Notes under the pieces: generated by a model
Seen by the model: only the letters and a program-made list of their open reading frames with translations
Databases searched by the model: none
What the model was told of the DNA's origin: nothing
Shown: positions 31,401-64,000 of the stretch, piece after piece
Position numbering within the stretch: the stretch's first letter is position 1
Layout of the letters: every line of letters begins with the position of its first letter
Source of the DNA: Ochotona curzoniae
Lineage: Eukaryota; Chordata; Mammalia; Lagomorpha; Ochotonidae
Assembly (NCBI RefSeq): GCF_017591425.1
Contig: NW_024467121.1
Location: forward strand, 24,812,707 to 24,876,706
Direction: 5' to 3'
Length of the DNA: 64,000 bases
Program-made: the position numbers and the translations under genes

Positions 31401-31733
31401 ACCCAACACAGTAACCTAGTGGTGAAAGTGCTCACCTTGTATATGCCAGGATCTCATATGAGTGCTGGTTCTAACCCCATTGGCCCCGTTTCCCATCCAG
31501 CTCCCTGCTTGTGGCCTGGGAAAGCAGTTGAGGATGGCCCAATGCCTTGGGACCCTGCATCTGCGTGGGAGACCCAGAAGAAGCTCCTGGCTCTTGGCTT
31601 CGGATCAGCTCAGCTCTGGCCCTGGCAGCCTCTTGGAGAGTAAACAGCAAACTGAATGTCTTCTTCTCTGTCCTTCCTCTTCTCTGTATATATGACTTTG
31701 CAATAAAAATAAATAAATATTTGTAAAAAAGAA
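31401..31733 (+). mobile_element. C-type SINE with 12-bp duplication
   Basis: It is flanked by tataaatatagg at 31389-31400 and 31734-31745. The body has gcttgtggcctgggaaagca and the tail aataaaaataaataaat. Confidence 0.9.
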
Positions 31734-32399
31734 TATAAATATAGGCAGCCCATAGTCAGAGCTCATGCAACATTTTGAGGGACACATGGTGTACTTATAT
31801 CTGAATTAAACAGTGAAGGAAAGTACAAAGGAAATGTCATGGTCGTTTTCTTTCACGTGCTGCTAGATTAATAGAAGAGAATAAGGACACACACATATAT
31901 ACACACCTAACATGTTCCACCAAATGAGTGCAGTCATCCAGGACTCATACAAAGACAAGCTACGCACGTAGAGTCAGTTGAATTAAGCAGGCAATATTAT
32001 ATTATACCTTGTCTCTGAAATGTTTTGAATTCTAGCCAAATTTTTAGTGTTCACCTATAACGTAACTCAGGCTCATTAACTACAAAAAGTGCTAACGTAT
32101 GTATGTCAAAGCTAAATGAGAACCGCGTGGAGAACATCAGATTCTTATTCTCCTGCCAAGTTATCATCTGACCTGAGTGCTATGCTTGGTCTTCATCACT
32201 TTTCCTCCTGAGATTTTTTTTTTTCTGTTGTACTCTGTGTTTAGCTCTTCTCTTAGTTCACACACATATATATCTCCCACTCTCCTCTCCTACCTAACTG
32301 TAATGGGTTTTATTCTGCGTGGGGGCACATGTCAGTTTAAACATTTAGGCATTCAGAAACAATGTTTTCATTGTATGATCCAGGAGTGTGCTCTTCTGG

Positions 32400-32765
32400 T
32401 ATTGTATTAGTAAGCTTTTCATTACTATAATAAAATACCTGAGGCAGGCTACTTTATAAGGAAAAACAGATTTATTTGGGTTTAAGATTCCAGAGGTATA
32501 CATGGCTATCCTGCACCCCTGGGCTTTATCACATGTTCTCCATCTCTGTGCTATCTCTCCCTTGCCCCTCTCCATATAAAATGACTCGTATTAAACCATG
32601 GGGCCAGTACTTTAATGATCCTATCTAATAGCTTTCCAAGGCCTTTGTCTAACCACCATAATTGGATTGAATTTCCACCTTTTAATTCTATTAACTTTGA
32701 AAGACTTTGAGGATTAAACTCCTGCCTGAGTTCAAGGGTCCAAATAGCATCAGGGTTAATTTTCA
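32400..32765. mobile_element. Probable MaLR-derived fragment
   Basis: The words taataaaatacctgaggcag and tttataaggaaaaacagatt, then tttccaaggcctttgtctaa, resemble MaLR-associated sequence. Family and strand are uncertain. Confidence 0.4.
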
Positions 32766-33569
32766 GATGGCAGTTGAGTGGAGAAACACTTCAAATGCTG
32801 CTCAGTCGGAAATTGTTTTCTCATCCTGAACAGAGGGCTGCCTATCTGCATTCAAGAATGGCATGATTGATTAGACACTAGGAGACCAGTAGTTGGGGAT
32901 GATACAGCACAACTTTATAAATAGGAACATCAGCTTATTTGATGGATGAGAACTGTGCTCATGGCAGGCACCGTTCATATTCTGGCTGCGGCTCTTCTGG
33001 CTTGATCACATCCTGACAGGGAGTTGGAGTAATCATTTTAACAGGTGATTTTGCTGACAAGGAACACATTCTCAATTATCCATAAGATGTCTGTCATCAT
33101 CTGGCCTTTTGGCAGCTGAGACAATTCCCATCCCAAAGCCTGCTGTGTCATGGAGTCAGGATTGGAATGCACAAACTCATTATACAATGGGCTCCCTAGT
33201 CCATGTAGGTTGATTTTCACAAACTCTCCTGAGGCAATAGTGATTGGCAAGCAGAGACCAGGACGCATGAGCAAGAGCTAGAGTTAAAGTAGAGCCTAAT
33301 GAAGAACCTTTTCTCTGTGGAATGTGATTTGTGGTGGTGAGATGACAGCTTGCTTTCTTGATCTGTATGAACATTAATAAATTATCACTCACAGCCTTTG
33401 CACCTGGACTTATGTGTCATGTGGAATTTACAGTTGCATTATTTCATTTGTCTATCACATTCAAAGAATCCTACTTTATTTTTCCATTTTTAATGTAGGT
33501 TTCTGGATATATTCTGTTTTTTCATGATTATGTGTGGATTATAAAATGGTTGGTTAGAATAAATCTGTT

Positions 33570-33880
33570 GGTGCCCAGCACTGCAGCCTAGTGGGTGAAG
33601 TCCTTGCTTTGCATGTACCAGGATTCCAAATAGGTTCTGGTTTGTATCCAGGCCACTCCACTTCTCATCCAGCTTTCTGCTTGTGGCCTGGGAAAGCAGT
33701 GGAAAGCAGCCTAGAGCCTTGGAACCCTGCACTCACGTGGGACACCATGAGGAAGCTCCAGTTCCTGCTTTGAATCAGCTCAGCTCCAGCTGTTGCAGCT
33801 ACTTGGGGAGAGAACTACTGGATGGAAGATTTTCCTCTCTGTCTCTCCTTCTCTCTGTAAATCTGACTTTCTAATAAAAA
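33570..33880 (+). mobile_element. C-type SINE
   Basis: Head ggtgcccagcactgcagcct, middle gcttgtggcctgggaaagca, and tail tctaataaaaaaac. Confidence 0.88.
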
Positions 33881-35112
33881 AACCAAATTATTGGTTTAGT
33901 ACTTATATAAAATAAGTACTTACATATTGCTCCAATAACTCATGTCTATAAAGCTGCAATTCAGCAAGTACTTACAGATGCCTACTTACTCTGTGCCAGT
34001 TTCTGTTCTGGACCTTGGGAATATGGCAAGTAGTCTAGCCACAACTCTTTCTTCTAGGAAGAAGTAATGTAGTAAAAAAAAAATAAGTAAATGAATATTG
34101 CTAACTGATGCTAAATACTATAGCAAGAAGTAAGGAGAATGGGAAGCTACAAGGTAGAGAGGGGAAGGCAGGAGGGGAAGGTGCTGTTTTAAATGAGGCT
34201 GGTCTCAGAGAATTCTCACATAGGATGATGCTTGGGCAGAGATCTATAGCTAGTAGGAGAACAACCCAGGGAGGGGTGTTTACCAGATATAGTGGCCAAG
34301 TTTCAGAAAGCTTCATTTGCACCACTTTTCTTATGCTAAAAGGATGTGCTTTGGCATATATATTGCAGATATTTTTGTCTCATATAAAAATTGCCACTGG
34401 TAATTATTATCACATTGGCAATTAAGAAGTGTTTTCAGTTTGATGGTAGTAAAATCTGTTCAACTAAAAATAAATCTAATTATGTCATCCTAAAATGTGA
34501 TAAGATACAGCACAAAATATCCCAGTTACACATAGAAAGGTGAATGAATGCGGCCTTAAAATCTGGTAAAATTAAATAACATATTGAGGTTCACAGTATT
34601 ACAATATAAAAATAGCCAATTTTATGGCCAAGATTGAATCGTCCACCAAAATTCATTGAATAATTCAGCTACATTATGAAAAGTATGTAATAGCCTTCAA
34701 AAAGTTTTTAATTATAGCAAAAAACAAAGCAAACATATAACATAACATACAAGTCAATTAAGCAATAACATACAAGTCAATTAAATACTAACAAGTGACA
34801 TATGGTTAAGATTGGCTTTGTGGGAGATTGGTAGAATCTCGGACATTCTCTTAAAGCTCATAAAGTATGCGTATACTCTGATTAGTATTTACCTGCCGTG
34901 ATTACATTGGGTTCATCTGAGTAATCTGGGATAATCCCCATTATGAAAATCTTTAATTAAATCACACCTACAGAATCCCTTTTGGCTTGGAAGGTAGCAT
35001 ATTTAGATTCTGGGGATTAGAATAAATACATATTTGGGGGAAATATTCTTTATGTCAATCCTCTGTGCAGTGATTTTGAAATGGTTGTTTTTCTGCTGCT
35101 TTTTTCTTTTAA

Positions 35113-35434
35113 AATATTTTTGAAAAAAAGATTTATTTCTATTGGAAAGGCAGGTATACAAAGAGAAGAGGAGACAGAAAGATCTTCCATCCGTTGATTC
35201 ACTCTCTAAGTGGCTGCAATGGCAGGATCTGATCCAATCTGAAGCCAGGAGCTATTCTGGGTCTCCCATGTGGGTGCAGGGTCCCAACGCTTTGGACCAT
35301 CCTCTACTGCTTTCCCAGGCAACAAGCAGGGAGTTGGATGGGAAGTGGAGCAGCAGGACAAGAACCGACGCCCATATGGGATCCTGGCACAAGCAAGGCA
35401 AGGACCTTTGCTACTGGGCTATCATACCAAGCCC
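35113..35434 (-). mobile_element. C-type SINE
   Basis: The tail side is aaaaaaagatttatttctat and the body has gtctcccatgtgggtgcagg. The head ends atcataccaagccc. Confidence 0.88.
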
Positions 35435-35531
35435 TGTAATAGACTGTCTAAGGACTTCAGTGTATAAACTGTCTACGAACCATTGCCTCAGTTGACTTGT
35501 ATGATTTGTGTAATTTAAAATAACTATCTTT

Positions 35532-36178
35532 ATTTTTATTTTTATTTATTTTATTTTTTATATAAGCCTCCTCCCGCCCCGCTGTTCCGCTCTGGGGTTC
35601 TCCCCTATTCTGTGCATATGACCACCTGTTAATAGATTGTTTGGGTCATTCCTGATTCCCCCTGTATGTCATTGTAGTTTTTGCTATTGTCTAATGCTGA
35701 TCTGGATCTATCGACTTTAAGATACCTATCCAGTTCCTGTAGGTTACACTACGCGGCTTCCTAGCTTTTTCAAAGGAGAGGAGAGGTTTCTCTGTGTTCC
35801 CACCCAGTTACTGTGTATCACAAGGAATTGGCAGTATATTGGGAATTACAATCATTCAAAACATGTGGGGTGAGACCGTATTAGCTGCAGGTTCATCTGA
35901 GGAAGATTTACAGTCATTGGAAATCTTTAGGGTTGCTTGGTGTCCCCAAAACACTGCAGTTTTGGCATGGAGCTGTCTGAGCAGCATACAGAGAACCAAG
36001 TTCCCAGGGCTCCCTGGCCGGGCAGCCAGCAGGCAAAGCCTGGCACCACGTGGTGCACTGGCCAACCTGTAGCAGTCCCCCGAGTGAGCATGGGGACTGC
36101 TTAGTTGCTTACCGGGTTAGAAGCGGCCGGGCCTGGGGACCCCAGGTGCATGGCGGCCGTGGGAGGAACCCCTGGGCC
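35532..36178 (-). mobile_element. Retroposon-like insertion with 16-bp duplication
   Basis: Identical repeats taaaataactatcttt flank it at 35516-35531 and 36179-36194. The left end on the plus strand is T/A-rich (tail of a minus insertion) and the right end is GC-rich. It may belong to the same family as the 13-kb and 38-kb copies (GC-rich 5' end, ttttggggacaccaag block), but the match is weaker. The 92-codon ORF inside is not supported as a gene. Confidence 0.7.
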
Positions 36179-36654
36179 TAAAATAACTATCTTTTTATGC
36201 AAGAGATCACAATAATGATACCAATCGCAACTTGAGAACAATCATGGAGAGAGCAATATTTGTGCTTATGAATGGAGCACTGAATAATTTCTTTTACTTT
36301 TTCTTTTACCAGTCCAGGATAGGGTACCACCAAGTAACTCTGAACAACCATTACTACACTGTCCTTTCCCAGGATTTCAGCCAGTATACTGAGGCCAGTC
36401 AGTACCACTTTGTGATACTCCCTTCCTTTATCCCAATCCAAAGCCAGATATTCAGACTATCCTCTGATTCCAGGTCTGATCTGCAGTCTCTTAGTCCTGG
36501 ATTGTTCTTACTGTCCTGTCTTGTCTTCTAGGCCTTTCTGTCATGGCTGTCAGAATTACCATTCAGTTACTAATTACTCCATCCTCTTAATACAATCCAA
36601 GACCATTAGTGACAGGGACAAGTTCTATCTTTGTTTTCCGTTGTGCTTTCAAAA

Positions 36655-36775
36655 TTATTTCCCCCCCTTTTTTTTCACATTTTATTATTATTGCTATCAT
36701 TTTACGGTACAGTTCCATATTCCCCTATCCTCTCCCCAATTCCCTCCCCCCCCCATCCCCTTTGTTTTTATAAAA
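36655..36775 (-). mobile_element. Short 5'-truncated L1 3' end, minus orientation
   Basis: The plus strand reads ttttattattattgctatca then acggtacagttccatattcc and a C-rich tract. This is the reverse complement of the L1 tail seen at 61150-61250 (atcataaaatgataataata, ggtgggggagaaattgggga). Confidence 0.55.
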
Positions 36776-38109
36776 AAATGTTCTCTGCACTTTCTTCTTC
36801 CTAATTGTGTTGTTTACAGAACTTCTGGCACTTCTTCACATTTATTGTGAATTTTGAGTTCAGGGTCTTTTTCTTCAAACTTAGTCCCACCATCTTCCTG
36901 AATACTTTCCACATCTGGTTAGTAATTCATTTGCACCTTCCTTCTCTTTTTCCAAGAAGTGGGTTTGTGCGCGTGTGTGTTACTATCAACTATACGATAA
37001 TTTGGAATTACTGCATTTTCATAATCTTAAATTTTGTTAGCCCACTCAGACCACAGTCTAATAAGTAGCTCACCCTACTTTTTGTTCTACCTGTGTCAGT
37101 ATTAAGTAGCTCATGTCCTCTCACTTTCCCTCAGGTCATCGGTATTCTTAGTTTCATGGTCTTCTATCAAATCACTGCCTTGGTCTTTCACTAAATCACT
37201 TGCTCCCTTGTAACTCAATCGGGTTGATTCTGGAAATCTCTAAGCAGACCATGAGACCTCTGCAAGAGCCATAGAGATGATCTCCAAACTCTCCAGGCTG
37301 AAGTAATATAAATTCATATTTTTAAAAGTTCAGCAGGACTTAATTGCTTTGTGTTGCTTTTTATTTTATGAAGTGAAGATGGTTAGTAAGTACTCAGGTT
37401 TTGAAGTTCAGAGTCAACAATTAGGCAGCTCTTTTGGTTTGGCTTTTGGCAGGGTGGATGGATAGCAGCACATCATGTCAGGAATGCAGAGAGGAGCAGG
37501 GATGGTCACATTTCAGGGAGGAAAGAGATTAGTGGACTTTAATCCTACCTAGCAGCCTTTTCTATTTTTAAGATATATCCAAGTTTTCTCTTTTTAATGG
37601 CCAACCAAATCTAAATTTCCAGTTTCATTTAAGTTCAACATTATATTTCTTAGTAATGTGGGCTTTGAAATAGACAGACATGGAAAATATGAGCCCTGTT
37701 GGTTATCTAAAGCAAATCTGACTTCATCAAATATCTCTGGTATCTGCTATATCATCATGTTCTCTTATTTTACTATCTTGACTTACTTCTCACTCTTTAA
37801 GCACATTTAAGTCTCTCCCAGTTGCCATTCTATATCTACTCACCCTACTTTCACAGCCAAAATATTTTTTGAAACAGAAATACTGATTATATCAACATAT
37901 TTAGAGCTATGGGAGAGCTGAATGAAAACATCATGAGTTCCTTGTCATTTACTTGATCTCATTGCCAAATCTCAAGCTATTGGTTGATTCTTCTTTGAAA
38001 ATATCTCTTGAACCAGGCTCTGGGCCTGCATACATACACGTGGATTGCCGGGGCATGGGGAACTGGGGATGTATGGGAGGGGTACTGCTGAGGGAGTATT
38101 TCACAAATG

Positions 38110-38870
38110 AGGACTGACTTCTGCTGGAGACATGCATGGGTCAGTCTGCCTGATATGAGCTGGGTTTGAGGGAGGGCTGGGCTAGGTCAGGCCACCACAT
38201 CTGCTGGTGCATGCAAAAGCCAAGATAAATGCAGGCTAGCTGACTTACCCTCAGCATCTGCTGGCAAGTGCCAGGACTGGGTGCAAGTTGTATCAGTCTG
38301 AACTGCAGTATTCCCCTGGAAAGTTCAAGATCTGGGACTGGGGTGGGCCTAGTAGGGAAACTGAGGGTATTCCTCTGCTGGGCTGCCGCTCTTGCTGGTG
38401 AGCATGAGAGCCAGGCCTGAGGGCAGACCAGGCTGGACAAAGTGGCAGTACTTGTCAGAGCATGGGCTGGGTCTGGGGGTAGGGTGGGCAGAGCTAAGTT
38501 GCAGCACCCATAAATACGTGTGAGGACCAATGGTATGTGGGACAGACTTGACTAGACTGCTGTACACACTGGCATATGCAGGAGCCAAAGCTGCCAGCAG
38601 GCATGGTGGAGGTTTTGGGGTTGCTTCAACTAGGCTGCAGTTTTCATTGCTGTGTGCAAGGGCTGGGTTTGTGATAGGCTGGGTTGGGCTAGGCTGCTGC
38701 ACCCACTGGTTTGCTAAGGGTGTATGATTGGGAACAGAACTGACCAGGCAACTGCATCATCAGTATGTACATAGGCTGACGCAGGTGACAGACTGAACCA
38801 GACCCTGCACTAACTGGTGTACATCAGAATCAAGTCTGAGTCAACCCAGGCAAGGTTTCTTGGGGGACCC
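38110..38870 (+). repeat. Diverged tandem array, unit about 58 bp
   Basis: About a dozen degenerate units follow the pattern cactggtgtgtgcaggagc, then a tgggtttgtggcaggctgg-like stretch, then gactgggctaggctgcagcac. Clear examples start near 38571, 38641 and 38704. Unit length is estimated by eye. Confidence 0.65.
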
Positions 38871-39274
38871 ACCAACTAGACCATGGGACTCAAAACTCTG
38901 GCCACAGAGAAAATCACAGGATTTGCAGTCTGACTTTGGAATGCATGTATTGGGTCTGGGCTTCCAGTTGCTGATGCCTTTGTAGTGGATGGCATACCCA
39001 GATATGCATGGAGGACATGACAGCCAGCTAATTTAGGACTGTAGCTGACATCAAGTGCCATACCAGAGGATGGAAAGCAGAAAAAGTTGGACAGTTCTTC
39101 TGGCCAAGCTTTGGCAGCAAATGTATGGATAAGTGGATGTGCTAAAGTGGACTTTGTCAGCCAATAGATCTTGAAAAGGTTTTCTCAACCTTGGAACAAT
39201 GAAACCAACAACATCTCAGAACTATCAAAAACGTTCAAGCAATAATCTTGGAACAGTCTTCTCCACATCATTTT

Positions 39275-39603
39275 TTTAAAAAGATTTATTTATTTTTATT
39301 GAAATGGCAGATCAGATTTACAGAGAGGAGAGAGAAAAATCTTCCAGCCACTGGTTCACTTTCCAAATGGATAAAATGACTAATGCTAAGCCGATCTGAA
39401 GCCAGGAGCCAGGAGTTTTTTTGGGGGGGGGTCTTCCCTATGGGTTCAGGGTCCCAAGGACTTTTGCCATCCACCACTGCTTTTCCATGCTATAAGTAGG
39501 GAGTTGAATGGGAAATGGAGTAGCTGGGATATGAACCAGCACCCTTATGGAACCCCGGCACTTTCCAGGTGAGGATTTAGCCTTTGAGCCATCAATTGTG
39601 CTT
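39275..39603 (-). mobile_element. C-type SINE inside the 38-kb retroposon
   Basis: The tail side is aaaaagatttatttattttt and the head is near gagccatcaattgtgctt. Its position inside the retroposon shows the retroposon is older. Confidence 0.82.
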
Positions 39604-40649
39604 GACATCAGGATTTCCAGATGACATCAGGTGGCCATCTGCCATCACTGGTGCTGATGTCGTTTGCCAGCTGGGAGTGATTCCTTTTCCTCCCCGCCCC
39701 TACGTATAGAGGAAAAGAAAAACAAAACAAATGGAAGCATTTGTGTCACCCACCTTTCCCCAGGCCTCCACTCTCTGTATCCTAATCAGTGATCCTTCTC
39801 AACTATGTAAAAAAACATCAAAAATAAAAGTTGAAGAAATTTCTTGAAATTCTGCTTCTGTAATAACTTGACAATCTGGAAGGACATATAAATCCCTGAA
39901 AGAACTGTAATAGCATAATGCCATGAAATCCAAAGAGTTGGAAGCTTTATAAATAATTATGAAACTTTTAATATACTAAGTATTTAAACTGAAAGTCTGA
40001 TTATCAGCTCATATAATCTGATTATTTTAGATTAATAATTATCAAAGTTGAATGATTATTGTTACTTTCTCACTCTTCCAGAAAATTCAAGAGCCCCAGA
40101 AAACTTTAATAGCATTCAGTCTCCTTCTGTCATATCTTCTTAAAACAGTCCCCAGGGAAGATCTGTCTACTTTTGTGTCATCCATGTTTTTAGGACATGG
40201 TCTTTTGATGTCCCATCCCAAAGTGAGAGAGATTCACCTCTTGAAGAGCCCGACCTACTACTTCAGCTTCTTAGCTTCTTAATTCTCCCTCCTGGAACCA
40301 GCACATGGGTTGCAAGAGAAAATTTGCCTTAATTGTCGGGTTGGCCTGTCTAGTTCTTTTGAGTCCTCCACAGAACCCACCAAATCCACACTCATCTTAT
40401 TTTGTCAGATGCTTTCAAAGACATGTTTTCTGATGCTAGTTGTGGTTAGTAGGATGAGTCCAAGTTACCTAGCCTAAAGCAAAAGTCATTATCCAAACTG
40501 TTTTGTGGAGTCTTTATGTCCACACCAAATACGATGTAATAACACATTTTATATTTGCTTCAAATCATGACTTTTAAGATGTGTTTAGTGAGTCTACTAT
40601 CTAATACATGAAGGAAAAGATGCACATTTTATAATTACTAGTGGGTTTT

Positions 40650-41030
40650 TAAAATTCATGGAGAAAACATATTAGGAAAACATTATGTATGGATTTCAAA
40701 TTTTTTGCCCCCAAATAAATTTATTAGCTCAGATACCTGACCTAGAAATTAAGATGCTTATGTGCGCTATTGGAAGGCCTAGGTTTGAGCCTCAGCTTCT
40801 TAACGATTTAACTTCTGTTACTGTATACACTGGGAGACAGCTGGTGGTGGATCAAGTTTTTGCCATCCATTTAGATTCAGTTCCTGTCTCAGCTTCAACG
40901 CAGTCCAGCAATGGCTGGCTTGTTATGAGTAAACCAGAATATGGGAGTTCTCTCTTTGTCTTTCCTTCTCAGAAACAAACAAGCTTATCTTTTCATTAAC
41001 TTCCATGAACTTTTTGAAGTCTTTTGTATG
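40650..41030. mobile_element. MITE-like element split by an old SINE
   Basis: A left arm (attcatggagaaaacatatt) and a right arm (cttccatgaactttttgaag) bracket an old C-type SINE at 40738-40995. This looks like a second, interrupted copy of the 23.7-kb element. Confidence 0.35.
40738..40995 (+). mobile_element. Old C-type SINE
   Basis: The words ggcctaggtttgagcctcag, atacactgggagacagctgg and agtaaaccagaatatgggag keep C-SINE order. Strongly diverged. Confidence 0.5.
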
Positions 41031-41863
41031 TGTATGATTAAAAATTATACTTGGAGCTAAGAATCATTTGCTGATAGGCCCAGTTCAGTCAATCTTATTA
41101 GTACTAATATTTTCTTCACACCTTTGATTTATTTAAGATCTAATTATTGATCATATTTAGATATTTCAGTTTTTTATACAAATAGCCATTTGAGAAATTG
41201 CTTGGTCAAAATAAAAAATACCAAAATAAAGTAATAAAAAGAATTAATAAAATATAAGACTGATAAAGTCCATATAACTATTCAAGTTCAATTTTCTCTG
41301 GTGCCATTTCTATATCAAATCTATAGTTCTTGACTTAAAGAAATTCAGAATATTTTCTTTTAGATGGCATTCCTATAAATAAAACAGCTAGAGGCAAGAT
41401 TAGCACATTTTCCTTTTTTAATATTTTTAATATACCAGATAGCATGACTCACAAGTAACTTATCTCTTATCATAATATGCGCTGACAATTATTCTGGTTA
41501 TGGATCAGGATAAACAATGTGGGAAGGTGAAAGCTAATCATTGGAACCATTATTTGGGGTTTGCTTATACTATTGATTTGGTTCATGATAAATGAGAAAC
41601 ACTGACTATTCACTTTTGGGATTTCAATGTATAGAGATATTGGTAAACTTGCTGCTTGCTTTGTATTAAGAGTTGAGGTTGCCAGAGCTCCCTAATCAAT
41701 GTTTTCCTTCAAGATGTGTTCATGGATCATCCTTCAAGATGGTCTGTAGGTATAGAGACAGCTAACAGTGTCTGGGCAACAGTCATTTTCCTCCTAAAAT
41801 AAAGGCCAGGGTATCATCCAGAACTTGCTGTTTAATTTGCAGCAACCATTTCCAATTTCCTTC

Positions 41864-63976
<22,113 letters not shown>

Positions 63977-64000
63977 CTGAATTAGGAGAGAAAAAGAGGA

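Larger units (their letters stand above)
23790..38000. other. EXO1-WDR64 intergenic region, middle part
   Basis: The gaps between listed repeats (notably 25546-28854, 30289-31388, 32766-33569, 34036-35112, 36195-36654, 36776-37995) show no splice-bordered ORFs, RNA genes or recognised domains. 25546-28854 is the longest repeat-poor stretch. Confidence 0.55.
38013..39831 (+). mobile_element. Unnamed non-autonomous retroposon, longest copy
   Basis: A 5' array of units of about 58 bp (38110-38870) leads into a non-coding body and an A-rich tail (caaaaataaaag). It is flanked by a degenerate 17-bp direct repeat (37996-38012 and 39832-39848, 14 of 17 matching). Blocks shared in order with the 13-kb copy: tttcttgggggacccaccaa (38856-38875), gaactatcaaaa (39219-39230) and aactatgtaa plus the tail (39801-39810). 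A younger SINE has inserted at about 39275-39603. No long ORF is seen. Mobilisation by L1 is inferred. I cannot name the family. Confidence 0.6.
39849..41863. other. WDR64 3' flank and possible 3'UTR
   Basis: Nothing recognised at 39849-40649. The stretch 41031-41863 directly follows the WDR64 stop on the minus strand and may hold its 3'UTR. Confidence 0.5.

Noticed and set aside
36187..36531. Overlapping ORFs on both strands right of the 35.5-kb insertion
   Set aside because: I considered a retrocopy but recognised no parent gene, and the frames end quickly.
38141..38727. ORFs of over 100 codons in the 58-bp array
   Set aside because: The array is GC-rich and repetitive. The frames are not preserved from unit to unit and both strands are open.

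Overview
The window is mammalian nuclear DNA with spliced genes, a CpG-island promoter and about 30 tRNA-derived SINEs. The SINEs have the layout of the lagomorph C-repeat (CSINE). The two freshest copies look closer to the pika type than the rabbit type, so I infer a pika (Ochotona). The lagomorph call is fairly firm; the genus is inference.

Two protein genes lie on the minus strand, head to tail. At the left are the first seven coding exons of EXO1 (exonuclease 1): 347 codons covering the whole FEN1/XPG-type nuclease core, with all catalytic residues visible. The rest of EXO1 runs off the left edge. Its CpG-island promoter is at about 8.0-8.96 kb. At the right are the last ten coding exons of WDR64 (a WD-repeat protein), 341 C-terminal residues plus the stop codon. 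Every exon joins in phase and has GT/AG borders. As I recall it, human 1q43 has the same order and orientation. The genes share a neighbourhood, not a pathway: EXO1 acts in DNA repair, and WDR64 is a poorly understood propeller protein.

The roughly 33 kb between the genes (8.97-41.86 kb) contains no gene I can support. It holds SINEs (one nested in another, and a run of four in the same direction at 24.1-25.5 kb), a nine-unit 49-bp minisatellite at 22.6 kb, old MaLR-type LTR and LINE-1 pieces, a (CA)n run and a mariner/MITE-like palindromic element. It also holds three insertions (13.0, 35.5 and 38.0-39.8 kb) with retrotransposition hallmarks (A-rich tail, target-site duplication). At least two of them belong to one non-autonomous retroposon family that I cannot name. 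The 38-kb copy opens with a diverged array of units of about 58 bp. This is the best candidate for something undescribed.

The WDR64 introns contain a decayed processed pseudogene of GART (GARS domain), an internally deleted LINE-1 with a 120-bp tandem duplication in its 3' part, older L1 fragments, an AT-rich block carrying a 384-bp-spaced duplication, and further SINEs.
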